This document shows, piece after piece, positions 43,980-54,110 of a DNA stretch of 64,000 nucleotides. The position numbers and the translations under genes are program-made. The DNA is from an uncultured Saprospiraceae bacterium (GTDB lineage: Bacteria; Bacteroidota; Bacteroidia; Chitinophagales; Saprospiraceae), in assembly GCA_937981555.1 (NCBI GenBank), contig CALJOK010000077.1:91009-155008 (forward strand). Direction: 5' to 3'. The notes under the pieces were generated by a model that was not told the DNA's origin, did no database searches, and saw nothing but the letters and a program-made list of their open reading frames with translations. Every line of letters begins with the position of its first letter. Within the stretch, counting starts at the first letter, position 1.

Positions 43980-46900
43980 ATGAAAAAAATATTATTACTC
44001 AATATATTCGCATTGATGCTGTTTTCTATTCAGATGTCAGCACAATGTACGATACAAGTTGTTACTTCAGCTATAACTATGGAAACATGTGTAGGAAGTA
44101 GTGATGCTTCTGCTACAGCGACTGCTGCTGGTGTAGGCCCAATTAGCTATTTATGGAGTGATGGTCAAACTACTGCAACTGCTACTAATTTAACAACTGG
44201 AACCTATACGGTAACAGCTACTGATGATGCAGGTTGTACAGGAACAGCAATAGCTGAAATCACATTAGACCCTGAAGGTGTTTGGTTAATGTTTACTTCT
44301 ACACCTGTTACTTGTAATGGTGGAAGTGATGGAACAGCTCACGTAAGTGTAATGACAGGTGTTGCTCCTTATACTTATATTTGGAACGATCCAGCAGGGA
44401 CTACCAATGCCGATCCAGTAAACTTGGCTGCGGGTCAATATACAGTTACTGTAACTGATACAAATGGATGTTCAAATTATGGTCCAGTAACAATTACGGA
44501 ACCAACAACGATTGTTGTTATTTCGAATACAACTAATGAAACTTGTTCTGGAGATGCAGATGGAACAGCAACAGTTACTCCTTCAGGAGGAACACCTGGT
44601 TATACTTATCTATGGAGTGATGGACAAACAACAGCAACTGCGAATAATTTAACCGCAGGTGATTATATAGTTACAGTAACGGATGCAAATGGGTGTCCAT
44701 CAACGACAACTTTAACGGTTGAATTGACGAATCCTCAAATTGTGATTACTGGTACATCTACTCCTGTGTCTTGTTTTGGAGGAAATGATGGAAGTGCAAC
44801 TGTAGTGGTAACCTCTGGAAATGGACCATTTTCATATTCATGGAGTAATGGTGGAACTAGTGCGACAATTCCAAATTTGATAGCAGGTGATTATACTGTA
44901 ACAGTTACGGGTGAAGGAGGATGTACTACAGTAACTACTGTATCGGTTCCAGAGCCTCCAGTATTAACCGTAACTACTACAACTACAATAAATGTTTTAT
45001 GTCATGGAGGAAATGGTGGATCAATTACGGTTTCTTCAACAGGAGGAACGGGGTCAATTACCTATTCATGGAGTAATGGTGAAACGACTGGAACAATTTC
45101 AAATTTAACAGCAGGAACGTATACTGTAACTGCTACAGATGATAATGGGTGTACTACAACTACATCTGCAACGATCACCGAGCCAAGTGAGTTAATAGCT
45201 ACTGGATCAGGAACCAATGTAACAGTAAGTGGAGGAAACGATGGAACAGCAACAGTTACTCCTTCAGGCGGAACACCTGGTTATACTTATTTATGGAGTG
45301 ATGGACAAACGACAGCGACAGCAACCAATTTAACTGCTGGAACTTATACAGTAACAGTTACTGATTCGAATGGATGTACCACCACCACAATTGTTGAAGT
45401 TGAAGATCCTCCTTGTACTTCAATAACAATTACAACAAGTCATTCCAATGAAACTTGTGTAGGAAGTATGGACGGACATGTTGCTGTAAGTACAAGTGGA
45501 GGAACAGGTCAACTGACTTTTTTATGGAGCAACGGAGCAACGACTTCTGTTGTAAATAATTTATCGGTTGGAACTTATACGGTTACAGTTACGGATCAAG
45601 ATGGTTGTATTACATCTGGATCAGAGACAATTGAACTTTCCCCAGAAGGTATTTGGGTAGATATTACGAAAACTAACGCTTGCTTTAACGGAAGTAATGG
45701 AACAGCAAATGCAATAGTTACTACCGGAGTTGCTCCTTATACATATGCATGGAGTAATGGAGCAACAACTGCTAATATTACAGGTTTATCTGCTGGAGAT
45801 TATACAGTTACTGTAACAGATTCAAATGGTTGTATCGGTGTTTTCACAACAACCATTGGAGAAGAAAATCAAATAACAATTACAACAAGTCATTCTAATG
45901 AAACCTGTGTAGGAAGTATGGACGGACATGTTGCTGTAAGTACAAGTGGAGGAGCAGGTCAAATGACTTTTTTATGGAGTAATGGAGCAACAACATCAGT
46001 TGTCAATAATTTATCAGTTGGAACCTATACTGTTACAGTTACCGATCAAAATGGTTGTACTACGACAGGATCAGAAACGATTGAATTATCTCCAGAAGGT
46101 ATTTGGGTAGATATTACAACAACTAATACTTGTGTTAATGGAAGTTCTGGAACGGCAAATGCAATAGTTACTACTGGAGTTGCTCCTTATACATATGCAT
46201 GGAGCAATGGAGCTACAACTGCTAATATTACAGGTTTATCTGCAGGAGATTATACTGTTACAGTTACCGATCAAAATGGTTGTATTGGTGTTTTTACAGC
46301 AAATATTGCCATTTCAAATACTAGTACAATAGTTATTACCACGATTAGTGCAACAGATCCAAGTGGTCCAGGAGCATCTGATGGGGCAATAGATATTGAA
46401 CCAAGTGGAGGTTCAAGTTCCAATTATACCTATCTATGGAGTAATGGAGCAACTACTCAAGATATTTCTGGTTTGGTTGCAGGATGTTATACGGTAATTG
46501 TTTCTAATAATGGATCTGCAACATGTGAAACAATTTGTATTCCACAAGTACCTTGTACATTAAATTTAACTGTAACTACTACTAATAACGATTGTATTAA
46601 TAATAGTATCGGAACAGCGACAGCAACAATTACTTCTAATTGTTCAAGTACAACTTATACATATAACTGGACTGCAGGGACAGGAGCACCAGTTGGAACC
46701 ACTCAAACTATTTCAGATTTATTGAATGGGACATATTTGGTAACGGTAACTGATGGAAATGGATTGACAGTTACAGGTTCAGGAGTCATTACTGGAAGTG
46801 GAGGAATTACCTCTTCTGTAACATCAACGAACAATATATGTAATGGAGATAGTACAGGAACTGCAACAGTAACTGGAATTAATGGAAGCGGAACCTATAC

Positions 46901-49900
46901 TTATATGTGGAGTAATAATGAAACCACTCAAACAATTACAACTCTTACAGCTGGAACTTATACTGTTACGGTTACAGATACTGTTACTGGGTGTACTTCC
47001 GTTTCTCAAGTTACGATAGTGGAACCACCAGTAACTACAATCACAGCAACAACTTCTCCTCCATCTACTACTGGAGGAAGTGATGGCTCAATTTCTATTA
47101 TGGTTACTGGAGGAACTCCAGGGTATACCTACTTATGGAGTACAGGAGATACGACCCAAAATATTATGGACATACCGGTTGGTTGTTATACAGTTACTGT
47201 TACAGATGCTAATGGATGTACTACAACCGCTGAACCATGTATTACTAGTCCACCTCCATGTGCACTCTCACTATCAAGTACACCTGAGACTTGTAATCCA
47301 GGTACTAATGGAACAGCTGTGGCTTCTATTGTTGGATGTAATCCACCAGTATCTTTTGTTTGGGAAAATAGTAATGATGTAGTTGTTGGAAATACAGCTA
47401 TGATTATGAATTTAACTGCTGGAATGTATTTCGTTACAGTAACTGATGCAAGTTCAGTATCAATAAGTGATTCTATCGAGGTAGTTTATATTGGTGGACC
47501 TGATGTAAACGCTAATGCTGAAGATATAGCTTGTGCTAATGATATTACAACTGATGGACAAGTAAGTGCTGCTCCGAGTGGTGGGACTTCTCCATATAGT
47601 TATAATTGGGAAGATTCAAATGGAGTAATCGGAAGTACAGATATTATTTCTGGACTCTCTGTTGGAACCTACACAGTTACAGTAATTGATGCAGTTGGAT
47701 GTACCGCTGTTGAAGAAGTTGAAATTAATGAAGACGATCCAATTACTTTAACTCAAGTAATTACTCCTTTAGATTGTTTTGGAGATGCAAATGCATCAAT
47801 TAATGTTACTCCTTCAGGTGGAACACCTGATTATACTTATTTATGGAGTGATGGACAAACGACAGCGATAGCAACCAATTTGGTTGCTGGAACCTATACT
47901 GTAACAGTTGCAGATCAAAACCTTTGTACAAAAGTTGATTCATTTATGATCAGCGAACCAATGGAAGTAACTATCTCAGTTGATCCTGACACAATCTCTA
48001 CTTGTGAAAACTTCACAACTGTAAATGCTACTGCAACTACAGGAGCAACTATTTCGTGGTTAAATCAAGATAGCGTACTTATCGGAACAGGTTCTCCTTT
48101 TGCGTACTTAAATATTCCTTCTGGTGTAAATACAATTTATGCAGTAGCTGAATTAAACGGATGTACAGCTATAGATTCAATGGTAGTTATGCAAAACGCA
48201 ATTGACATTTCAGTTACTCCAAATACATCAGTCTGTTTAGGTGATCCAACTCAATTAATGGCTACGAATAATATTCCAAGTCAAGATGTTGATTATGTAT
48301 GGACTCCAACTAATCTATTTGTTATAGATACAGACACTTTGGCAACTCCAACTTTAGTTACTACTGATACGGGAACCTTTGAAGTTTATTTATATTCAAT
48401 CAATGAATTTAATTGTGAGCAATTTGATACGGTTACAGTTTCTGTTCAAGACACAACTACTAACTTTATCATCAAGCAACAATGTATCGGTCTTGAAGTA
48501 AATTATACAAGTGCAAGTGGCACAGATATGATTTGGAACTTCGGAGATGGTTCAGCTCAAGATACAGCAATCTCAACAACACATAATTATATGTCTGCTG
48601 GTGATTATACTGTTTTGATGATCTTGCCTCCAGGAACAAATAATGCAGCATGTTTACCTGATACAGTTACTCAAGTAATAACTGTAGCAGACGATCCAAT
48701 TTTTGATACAGGATTTACACTTGAATATGACACTTGTATAGAAAATAGTACGACGTTAATCTTTACGGATACATCAACTAATATTTTTGGTCAGATAGAT
48801 AGCGTTTGGTGGGTATGGCAAGGAGATACCATTTCAACAAATACACAAGACTCTATGTTAATTACTCAAAGTGTAATGGATTCATTAACGCTTTATGTTA
48901 TGTCTGAAGATGGTTGTGTGGATTCTCTTTCACAAGAAATTGAGATCAATGTAATCAATGTGATTCTTGCAGATACGATTGTAGCTTGTATAGGAGTTGA
49001 TACTTTCTTAAATCCAAATGGAAATCCTAGTTATCAATATACTTGGTCACCAGCTCCAAATGGAGATCCGAATGAATTTAATCCGATGATAACTGCTACG
49101 GTTTCTACATCTTATTCAGTTACTATTACTGATTTTTCAGGAACTAATCCTTGTTCTATAGTAGAAGAAGTCTTTGTTTTAGTTCCTACTCAATTAACTG
49201 ATTTAATGGTAACTTCTGATCCTGATAGTATTTTATGTGAAGCAGGTATGGTAACATTTAATGCTTCTAGTTCTTTAGCGGATGATTATAATTGGTATAA
49301 TGAATATCCTAATGACCCATTAATGATTGGTTCCCCAACAATAGAAATGAACTTTGATAATATGGATGCACCGCAATACTATTATGTAGAAGCGATGGAT
49401 CAATATGGTTGTCCAACTGTTGATAGTATTTTTGCTGGGAATGCTGAAATTATTACTGCGTTAAATGATGTAGATAATTGTCTTAATTCAGAATTAATCA
49501 TTCTTGGAGGTGCAGTTTCTAATGGAGAAATGATGATGTACGAATGGTTTGATCCAAATGGAATGTCTATCGGAATGGATTCAACATTAACGTTGACTCC
49601 TTCTGTCTCAGGTACTTATACTGTTAATGTTTCTAATGAATATGGATGTGAAATAGAAGAAACATTCAATATTAATATCATTGATATTTCTGATAACGTT
49701 CAAGCAACAGCAGATCCAGACACTATCATTTTAGGTGAAATAGTACAACTAGATGTAAATCATCCGAACAACGTTGAAGGTTATAACTACTTATGGAGTC
49801 CTGCTAGTTCACTTCTTGGAAATAATCCAACAGAAGATAAGGCTCCAGAAGCAATGCCCGATACAGATACAGAATACCAAGTACTCGTTACTGATTTAGA

Positions 49901-50231
49901 CAATAATTGTACAACGATTACTAGTGTATTAGTAACAGTACTCGACATTTGTGAAAAACCTTATGTCTTCTTCCCGAATGTATTTAGTCCAAATGGTGAT
50001 GGTCGAAATGATGTATTAAAAGTAGAAAGTGTAGTCGTTGATGAAGTTCATTTTGTGATCTACAATCGATGGGGAGAAAAAGTATTTGAAGGAAATAGCG
50101 TAGATTCTGCTTGGGATGGAACGCATAACGGAGAGGCAGTGAGTAATGATGTTTATGGTTACTATTTACAAGCAAGATGTATTAATGGAAAAACTTATGA
50201 AGAAAAGGGAAACGTTACCGTCCTTAGATAA
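43980..50231 (+). CDS. Giant SprB-like repetitive adhesin with type B T9SS sorting domain
   Basis: A 2083-residue surface protein. The ATG at 43980 starts a signal peptide (MKKILLLNIFALMLFSIQMSA); an upstream TTG at 43956 is less likely. About residues 25-1330 comprise 17 SprB-type repeats of roughly 70-80 residues with the pattern TC.G..DGTATVTPSGGTP.YTY.WS.G.TT....NL.AGTYTVTVTD.NGC. A PKD-like domain (WNFGDGSAQDTAISTTHNY) and Ig-like segments follow. The last 85 residues are a gliding-motility-type, type B sorting domain (FFPNVFSPNGDGRNDVLKVES, IYNRWGEKVFEG, AWDGTHNGEAVSNDVYGYYL). Such proteins act as mobile adhesins in gliding or as surface attachment factors. The preceding porP-like and porE-like genes supply its likely anchor. 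Confidence 0.93.
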   Translation: MKKILLLNIFALMLFSIQMSAQCTIQVVTSAITMETCVGSSDASATATAAGVGPISYLWSDGQTTATATNLTTGTYTVTATDDAGCTGTAIAEITLDPEGVWLMFTSTPVTCNGGSDGTAHVSVMTGVAPYTYIWNDPAGTTNADPVNLAAGQYTVTVTDTNGCSNYGPVTITEPTTIVVISNTTNETCSGDADGTATVTPSGGTPGYTYLWSDGQTTATANNLTAGDYIVTVTDANGCPSTTTLTVELTNPQIVITGTSTPVSCFGGNDGSATVVVTSGNGPFSYSWSNGGTSATIPNLIAGDYTVTVTGEGGCTTVTTVSVPEPPVLTVTTTTTINVLCHGGNGGSITVSSTGGTGSITYSWSNGETTGTISNLTAGTYTVTATDDNGCTTTTSATITEPSELIATGSGTNVTVSGGNDGTATVTPSGGTPGYTYLWSDGQTTATATNLTAGTYTVTVTDSNGCTTTTIVEVEDPPCTSITITTSHSNETCVGSMDGHVAVSTSGGTGQLTFLWSNGATTSVVNNLSVGTYTVTVTDQDGCITSGSETIELSPEGIWVDITKTNACFNGSNGTANAIVTTGVAPYTYAWSNGATTANITGLSAGDYTVTVTDSNGCIGVFTTTIGEENQITITTSHSNETCVGSMDGHVAVSTSGGAGQMTFLWSNGATTSVVNNLSVGTYTVTVTDQNGCTTTGSETIELSPEGIWVDITTTNTCVNGSSGTANAIVTTGVAPYTYAWSNGATTANITGLSAGDYTVTVTDQNGCIGVFTANIAISNTSTIVITTISATDPSGPGASDGAIDIEPSGGSSSNYTYLWSNGATTQDISGLVAGCYTVIVSNNGSATCETICIPQVPCTLNLTVTTTNNDCINNSIGTATATITSNCSSTTYTYNWTAGTGAPVGTTQTISDLLNGTYLVTVTDGNGLTVTGSGVITGSGGITSSVTSTNNICNGDSTGTATVTGINGSGTYTYMWSNNETTQTITTLTAGTYTVTVTDTVTGCTSVSQVTIVEPPVTTITATTSPPSTTGGSDGSISIMVTGGTPGYTYLWSTGDTTQNIMDIPVGCYTVTVTDANGCTTTAEPCITSPPPCALSLSSTPETCNPGTNGTAVASIVGCNPPVSFVWENSNDVVVGNTAMIMNLTAGMYFVTVTDASSVSISDSIEVVYIGGPDVNANAEDIACANDITTDGQVSAAPSGGTSPYSYNWEDSNGVIGSTDIISGLSVGTYTVTVIDAVGCTAVEEVEINEDDPITLTQVITPLDCFGDANASINVTPSGGTPDYTYLWSDGQTTAIATNLVAGTYTVTVADQNLCTKVDSFMISEPMEVTISVDPDTISTCENFTTVNATATTGATISWLNQDSVLIGTGSPFAYLNIPSGVNTIYAVAELNGCTAIDSMVVMQNAIDISVTPNTSVCLGDPTQLMATNNIPSQDVDYVWTPTNLFVIDTDTLATPTLVTTDTGTFEVYLYSINEFNCEQFDTVTVSVQDTTTNFIIKQQCIGLEVNYTSASGTDMIWNFGDGSAQDTAISTTHNYMSAGDYTVLMILPPGTNNAACLPDTVTQVITVADDPIFDTGFTLEYDTCIENSTTLIFTDTSTNIFGQIDSVWWVWQGDTISTNTQDSMLITQSVMDSLTLYVMSEDGCVDSLSQEIEINVINVILADTIVACIGVDTFLNPNGNPSYQYTWSPAPNGDPNEFNPMITATVSTSYSVTITDFSGTNPCSIVEEVFVLVPTQLTDLMVTSDPDSILCEAGMVTFNASSSLADDYNWYNEYPNDPLMIGSPTIEMNFDNMDAPQYYYVEAMDQYGCPTVDSIFAGNAEIITALNDVDNCLNSELIILGGAVSNGEMMMYEWFDPNGMSIGMDSTLTLTPSVSGTYTVNVSNEYGCEIEETFNINIIDISDNVQATADPDTIILGEIVQLDVNHPNNVEGYNYLWSPASSLLGNNPTEDKAPEAMPDTDTEYQVLVTDLDNNCTTITSVLVTVLDICEKPYVFFPNVFSPNGDGRNDVLKVESVVVDEVHFVIYNRWGEKVFEGNSVDSAWDGTHNGEAVSNDVYGYYLQARCINGKTYEEKGNVTVLR
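45423..46310. repeat. Near-identical 450-bp tandem duplication inside the adhesin gene
   Basis: The segment from 45423 to 45872 recurs at 45873 to about 46310 with a period of 450 bases (150 codons, two SprB repeats). Long stretches match exactly, for example around the words GTAGGAAGTATGGACGGAC and CCAGAAGGTATTTGGGTAG; differences are mostly at third codon positions. Recent duplication or homogenisation is indicated. Confidence 0.9.
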
Positions 50232-50255
50232 TTATTTTAAAATAAAATAAAAACC

Positions 50256-50294
50256 AAAGGGTTCAAGTCAATAAATGACTTGAACCCTTTTTTT
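50256..50294 (+). terminator. Strong terminator after the adhesin
   Basis: AAAGGGTTCAAGTCA pairs perfectly with TGACTTGAACCCTTT around ATAAA and is followed by a T run, 25 bases past the stop. It separates the adhesin operon from the sensor cyclase gene. Confidence 0.92.
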
Positions 50295-50404
50295 ATAAAT
50301 GACTTCAAAAAGTTTTGTGACTCATTGTGTCTTTTGTGGCGAAAAAAATTCCTATTTTTCCATCATATTTCAAATGATCCATATTTAAGTTTTTTATAAA
50401 AAAA

Positions 50405-53400
50405 ATGCGGAACCTACTTTTACTCCTTAGTTTATTCTTTTTCACTACAGCCGTTTTTTCCCAAAAAGAAAAAATAGACTTTAAGCTATTTTCATTTGAA
50501 GAAGGACTTAGTCATCGAAATGCTTTTAAAATCCAGCAGGATCCATACGGATATATTTGGGTGGCAACGATCAATGGACTTAATAAATATGATGGTACTC
50601 GCTTTACTCATTTTAGCAACTTATCCAAAGAGAATTTTATCCCTCAAAATTATATCTCCGAATTACTCATCACTTCCGACACTATGCTTTGGATGGCTGG
50701 TGAAAATAATTTGACGACACTTAATGGAAGAAATTATCAGCATCAAAAAATCAACGCAAGCAAAGAAAGTGCAGTTTATAATAAAAATCGAACACCAGGA
50801 AGTCTCGTTCAAGATGACGACGGTAACATTTGGAATATCACTTACCAAAAAGATGCAGGCGAATCTTTTTTACAAAAATTAGGAACCGACAATCGGCTTA
50901 AAGATGTCATGAAGTGCGAAGGCAATGCATCCAAACGAGGGATGATTTGGGCACATGGACATATTTATTTAGCTAACAGTTCTAACGAGCTTTTAAAAAT
51001 ACAAAAAGGAGGAAAAGTTGTTCAGCAATTTAATTTTCCAAAAGAAAATAATAACGAAGCATGGATCGTCCAAATGCAGATTGATGATGATCAAACGCTT
51101 TGGGCGCTTATGGATGATGGGCGCTTATATTTTTTACCAAAAGGCGAAAAGAAGTTCCGTGTACACCCTGTTATGAAATCAGTTTCCAATCGAGAAACCA
51201 CTAACTCTCTTTTGATTGGAAAAAATGGAGACATTTGGATTGGAGGACTTGGCATTTTATTTTATTTGGAAAAATCGACAGGAAGATTAACTGACTACAG
51301 TTTAGAAATAAAAGAGTTGACTAATAATTATTGCAACATCCGACATTTATTTCAAGACGAAATGGGAATCATTTGGGCAGCGTCAGAATATGGGGTCATT
51401 AAAATTTCTCGCTCCGAAAAAATATTTGACAACTACCTCGCCGAAGGGAGTGAATATTGTACCAATGGTTTTTGTAGTATTCGAGGCATTACCGAAGATG
51501 AAGAAGGTAATATTTATTTCAGTTATTACAACTCGATACATATATTAAAAAAAGGAGAAAATACACCTCAACCACTTTTTCCTAGAAACGATTATTTTAA
51601 TTTTCCCTTTGGATTGACTTATTATAAAAATGCACTTTGGACAGGTAACGGCCGCCGCATAGATTTAGAAACGCAGCAGGTCGATACTGTTTTTAATAAA
51701 CCTTCTATTGACCTCGGAGTTTGTATTGTTGGCAAAGATGAAAATCTCTGGTTCGCTTACCGTAATTGGATTTACACTTACAATCCCGATACCAAAGAAT
51801 TGATAGAATTCCATGATCAAAATCAACTCATCGATACAGCTAAGCTTGATGCAGCATACCTTTATCAAGGTAAAACTAACGACTACATTTGGCTTTCGAC
51901 ACTACAAGATGGATTATATAAAATCGATCCAAAACAAGGCGCTATAGCACACTACACAAGCGATTCGAGTTCAACGGTAAGATTAACAAGTAATAGAATT
52001 AATGTTACCTACGAAGATAATGATGGTAATTTATGGGTCGGGACAGCTCAAGGAATTCAAAAAATAAATATTCAAAAAGAAACGATCCAAACTTTTACTA
52101 TTAAAAATGGTATGCCCAATAATTTTATCAATGGACTTTTGTCAGAAGGCGATACTGCGCTTTGGATGAGTACAGATGTTGGAATTTCGAGGATGAGTAT
52201 TGCCAATGAAACCTTTATTAATTTTTACAAACAAAATGGGTTAACGACCAATGAGTTTAATCGAGTTTCATTTTACCAAACTCAAGATGGGCGATTATAT
52301 TTTGGAAGTATAAAAGGAGTCAATGCATTTTATCCCAATGAAAATTTTCTAAAAGAAGAGAAATTAAAAGAGGCAAATTTGATTCTTACTTCTTTTTCCA
52401 AACTGGATGACGTGAAAGGTGAGATGATAAATTTTAAAAATGATCTTTCTCAAAATCAATCTTTTGAATTGACTTATCATGATAAATTTTTTGTTTTCAA
52501 TTTTGCTTTGACCAATTATAAAAACCCTTCAGGAACTATTTACAGTTATATTTTGGAAGGATACGATAGTGATTGGTCTGAACCTTCCACCGCAACATCT
52601 GCAAGGTTCAATGGGATTCCAGCAGGCGATTACACTTTTAGAGTGAGAGCAGCCGCTAATAAGAATGATTGGAACAAAAAAGAATTAGCTATAAAGTTAA
52701 AAGTTCAACAAGCTTATTACAAAACTTGGTGGTTCCTTTTAGGATGTGGAATTATTGGAGCAGGAATTTTATTTTTAGCCTATCATTATCGAATTTATAC
52801 ATTGAAAGAAAATGAAAAGAATTTGGAAAGAGAGGTGCAAGTTCGAACTAACGAATTGAAAAGAGAAAAGAAAAAATCAGATGATTTGCTGCTAAATATC
52901 CTTCCTGCAGAAACAGCTGACGAGTTAAAAAAATATGGAAAAGCCAAAGCCAAACGTTACGACTCAGTCACCGTATTTTTTTCTGACTTTAAAGATTTTA
53001 CAAAAATATCGCAAGATTTAGGTCCCGAACAATTGGTGGCTGAAATTGATTTTTATTTCAAAGCCTTTGATAGAATTATTGAAAAGCATCAATTAGAAAA
53101 AATAAAAACCATCGGAGATGCTTACATGTGTGTAAGTGGAATGTCTGTCAAAAATGAAAAAAGTGCTTCCCAAATGGTTTTAGCCGCACTAGAGATTCAA
53201 GAATTTTTAGAAAAAATTGCAATAGAAAAAAAGAACAAAGGACAACTATATTTCGAAGCAAGAATTGGTTTACACACCGGTCCAGTTGTGGCAGGAATTG
53301 TTGGAATAAAAAAATTCGCCTTCGACCTTTGGGGGGATACAGTTAATACAGCCTCTCGCATGGAACAGAATGGAGCAGAGAAAAAAGTCAATATTTCAGA

Positions 53401-53515
53401 AGCAACTTATCAATTAGTTAAAGATCATTTTGATTGCGAGCACCGAGGAAAGGTGATGATAAAACATATCGGAGAAACTGACATGTACTTTGTCAGTAAG
53501 AAAAGTAGAACATAA
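50405..53515 (+). CDS. Propeller sensor fused to class III adenylate cyclase
   Basis: A 1036-residue one-protein signalling system. A signal peptide (1-19) precedes two-component-regulator-propeller repeats (IQQDPYGYIWVATINGLNKYDG, EDNDGNLWVGTAQGIQKI and others to about 640) and a Y_Y_Y domain (YSYILEGYDSDWSEP... GDYTFRVRAA). A membrane helix (about 775-794) and a coiled-coil linker lead to a class III cyclase (about 833-1030). The catalytic set is complete: metal-binding D861 (FFSDF) and D905 (TIGDAY), transition-state N981 and R985 (VNTASRM), and substrate-specifying K901 and D974, which favour ATP over GTP. It should make cAMP in response to an extracellular ligand. Usually this sensor is fused to a histidine kinase instead. 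Confidence 0.93.
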   Translation: MRNLLLLLSLFFFTTAVFSQKEKIDFKLFSFEEGLSHRNAFKIQQDPYGYIWVATINGLNKYDGTRFTHFSNLSKENFIPQNYISELLITSDTMLWMAGENNLTTLNGRNYQHQKINASKESAVYNKNRTPGSLVQDDDGNIWNITYQKDAGESFLQKLGTDNRLKDVMKCEGNASKRGMIWAHGHIYLANSSNELLKIQKGGKVVQQFNFPKENNNEAWIVQMQIDDDQTLWALMDDGRLYFLPKGEKKFRVHPVMKSVSNRETTNSLLIGKNGDIWIGGLGILFYLEKSTGRLTDYSLEIKELTNNYCNIRHLFQDEMGIIWAASEYGVIKISRSEKIFDNYLAEGSEYCTNGFCSIRGITEDEEGNIYFSYYNSIHILKKGENTPQPLFPRNDYFNFPFGLTYYKNALWTGNGRRIDLETQQVDTVFNKPSIDLGVCIVGKDENLWFAYRNWIYTYNPDTKELIEFHDQNQLIDTAKLDAAYLYQGKTNDYIWLSTLQDGLYKIDPKQGAIAHYTSDSSSTVRLTSNRINVTYEDNDGNLWVGTAQGIQKINIQKETIQTFTIKNGMPNNFINGLLSEGDTALWMSTDVGISRMSIANETFINFYKQNGLTTNEFNRVSFYQTQDGRLYFGSIKGVNAFYPNENFLKEEKLKEANLILTSFSKLDDVKGEMINFKNDLSQNQSFELTYHDKFFVFNFALTNYKNPSGTIYSYILEGYDSDWSEPSTATSARFNGIPAGDYTFRVRAAANKNDWNKKELAIKLKVQQAYYKTWWFLLGCGIIGAGILFLAYHYRIYTLKENEKNLEREVQVRTNELKREKKKSDDLLLNILPAETADELKKYGKAKAKRYDSVTVFFSDFKDFTKISQDLGPEQLVAEIDFYFKAFDRIIEKHQLEKIKTIGDAYMCVSGMSVKNEKSASQMVLAALEIQEFLEKIAIEKKNKGQLYFEARIGLHTGPVVAGIVGIKKFAFDLWGDTVNTASRMEQNGAEKKVNISEATYQLVKDHFDCEHRGKVMIKHIGETDMYFVSKKSRT

Positions 53516-53543
53516 TTAGTAATTTGTTCGTTTCAATCAAGAA

Positions 53544-53610
53544 GACGAACCAAGAACCACGATTCAATTTTGATTTAACCAAGGTTCGTCAAGCGAAGTG
53601 TTTGTGGTTC
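53544..53610. repeat. Interleaved inverted repeats upstream of the NYN gene
   Basis: Two complementary pairs are interleaved: GACGAACC (53544-53551) with GGTTCGTC (53583-53590), and GAACCAC (53554-53560) with GTGGTTC (53604-53610). The order A-B-A'-B' could form a pseudoknot in RNA, or reflect a rearranged palindromic repeat. It lies 26 bases before the NYN-domain gene. Confidence 0.45.
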
Positions 53611-53636
53611 AATTAAATTATATAAAATAAAATACT

Positions 53637-54110
53637 ATGGCAGAAGTAAGAATACACCAGAATGTGGCAGTATTGATCGACGGTAACAATATCGAAATAA
53701 GCCTCACCAAATTAACCAACAATAAAAATGCAGTTGTAAATTTTGATGTCTTGATTCCTAGAATCTTGATGGACAGAGGGTTGAGTCGATTAATTTATTT
53801 TCGAGAAGGATTAAATATTTCAGATAAATTAGCAGAGCGATTGCACCGACTTTTTCATGGTTCGGTAATGCCTTGCTACAAATCGGCAGACATTCCATTG
53901 ACGATCACCGCAACTCAGATTGCAGAAAAAGTGGATACTATTATCATACTTTCAGGCGATTCGGATTATGTAGATTTAGTTCGACACTTGAAGTCAAGAG
54001 GAGTAAGAGTAGAAGTTTGTTCCGTCGAAGAAACGACTGCACAAATTTTAAAAGAAGAAGTGGATCATTATTTTCCAATTACGAAAGAGGATGCATTTAT
54101 TTTGAAATAA
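53637..54110 (+). CDS. NYN-domain (PIN-like) protein
   Basis: A 157-residue protein of the NYN/LabA-like family of predicted ribonucleases. The acidic active-site residues are visible in VLIDGNNIEIS (D15) and ILSGDSDYVDLVRHL (two Asp). The fold continues with the SRGVRVEVCSVEETTAQILKEEVDHYF segment. NYN proteins cleave RNA in some families and act as adaptors in others, so the substrate is not known. It is a single gene between two terminators. Confidence 0.88.
   Translation: MAEVRIHQNVAVLIDGNNIEISLTKLTNNKNAVVNFDVLIPRILMDRGLSRLIYFREGLNISDKLAERLHRLFHGSVMPCYKSADIPLTITATQIAEKVDTIIILSGDSDYVDLVRHLKSRGVRVEVCSVEETTAQILKEEVDHYFPITKEDAFILK

Noticed and set aside
47080..47382. 100-residue frame inside the adhesin gene
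   Set aside because: Off-frame reading of the SprB repeats, rich in Leu and Gln; the adhesin frame is uninterrupted there.
44000..48000. Regular repeats considered as a CRISPR array
   Set aside because: The repeats are about 225-450 bases, keep an open reading frame and encode SprB modules; there are no short constant repeats with unique spacers and no cas genes.
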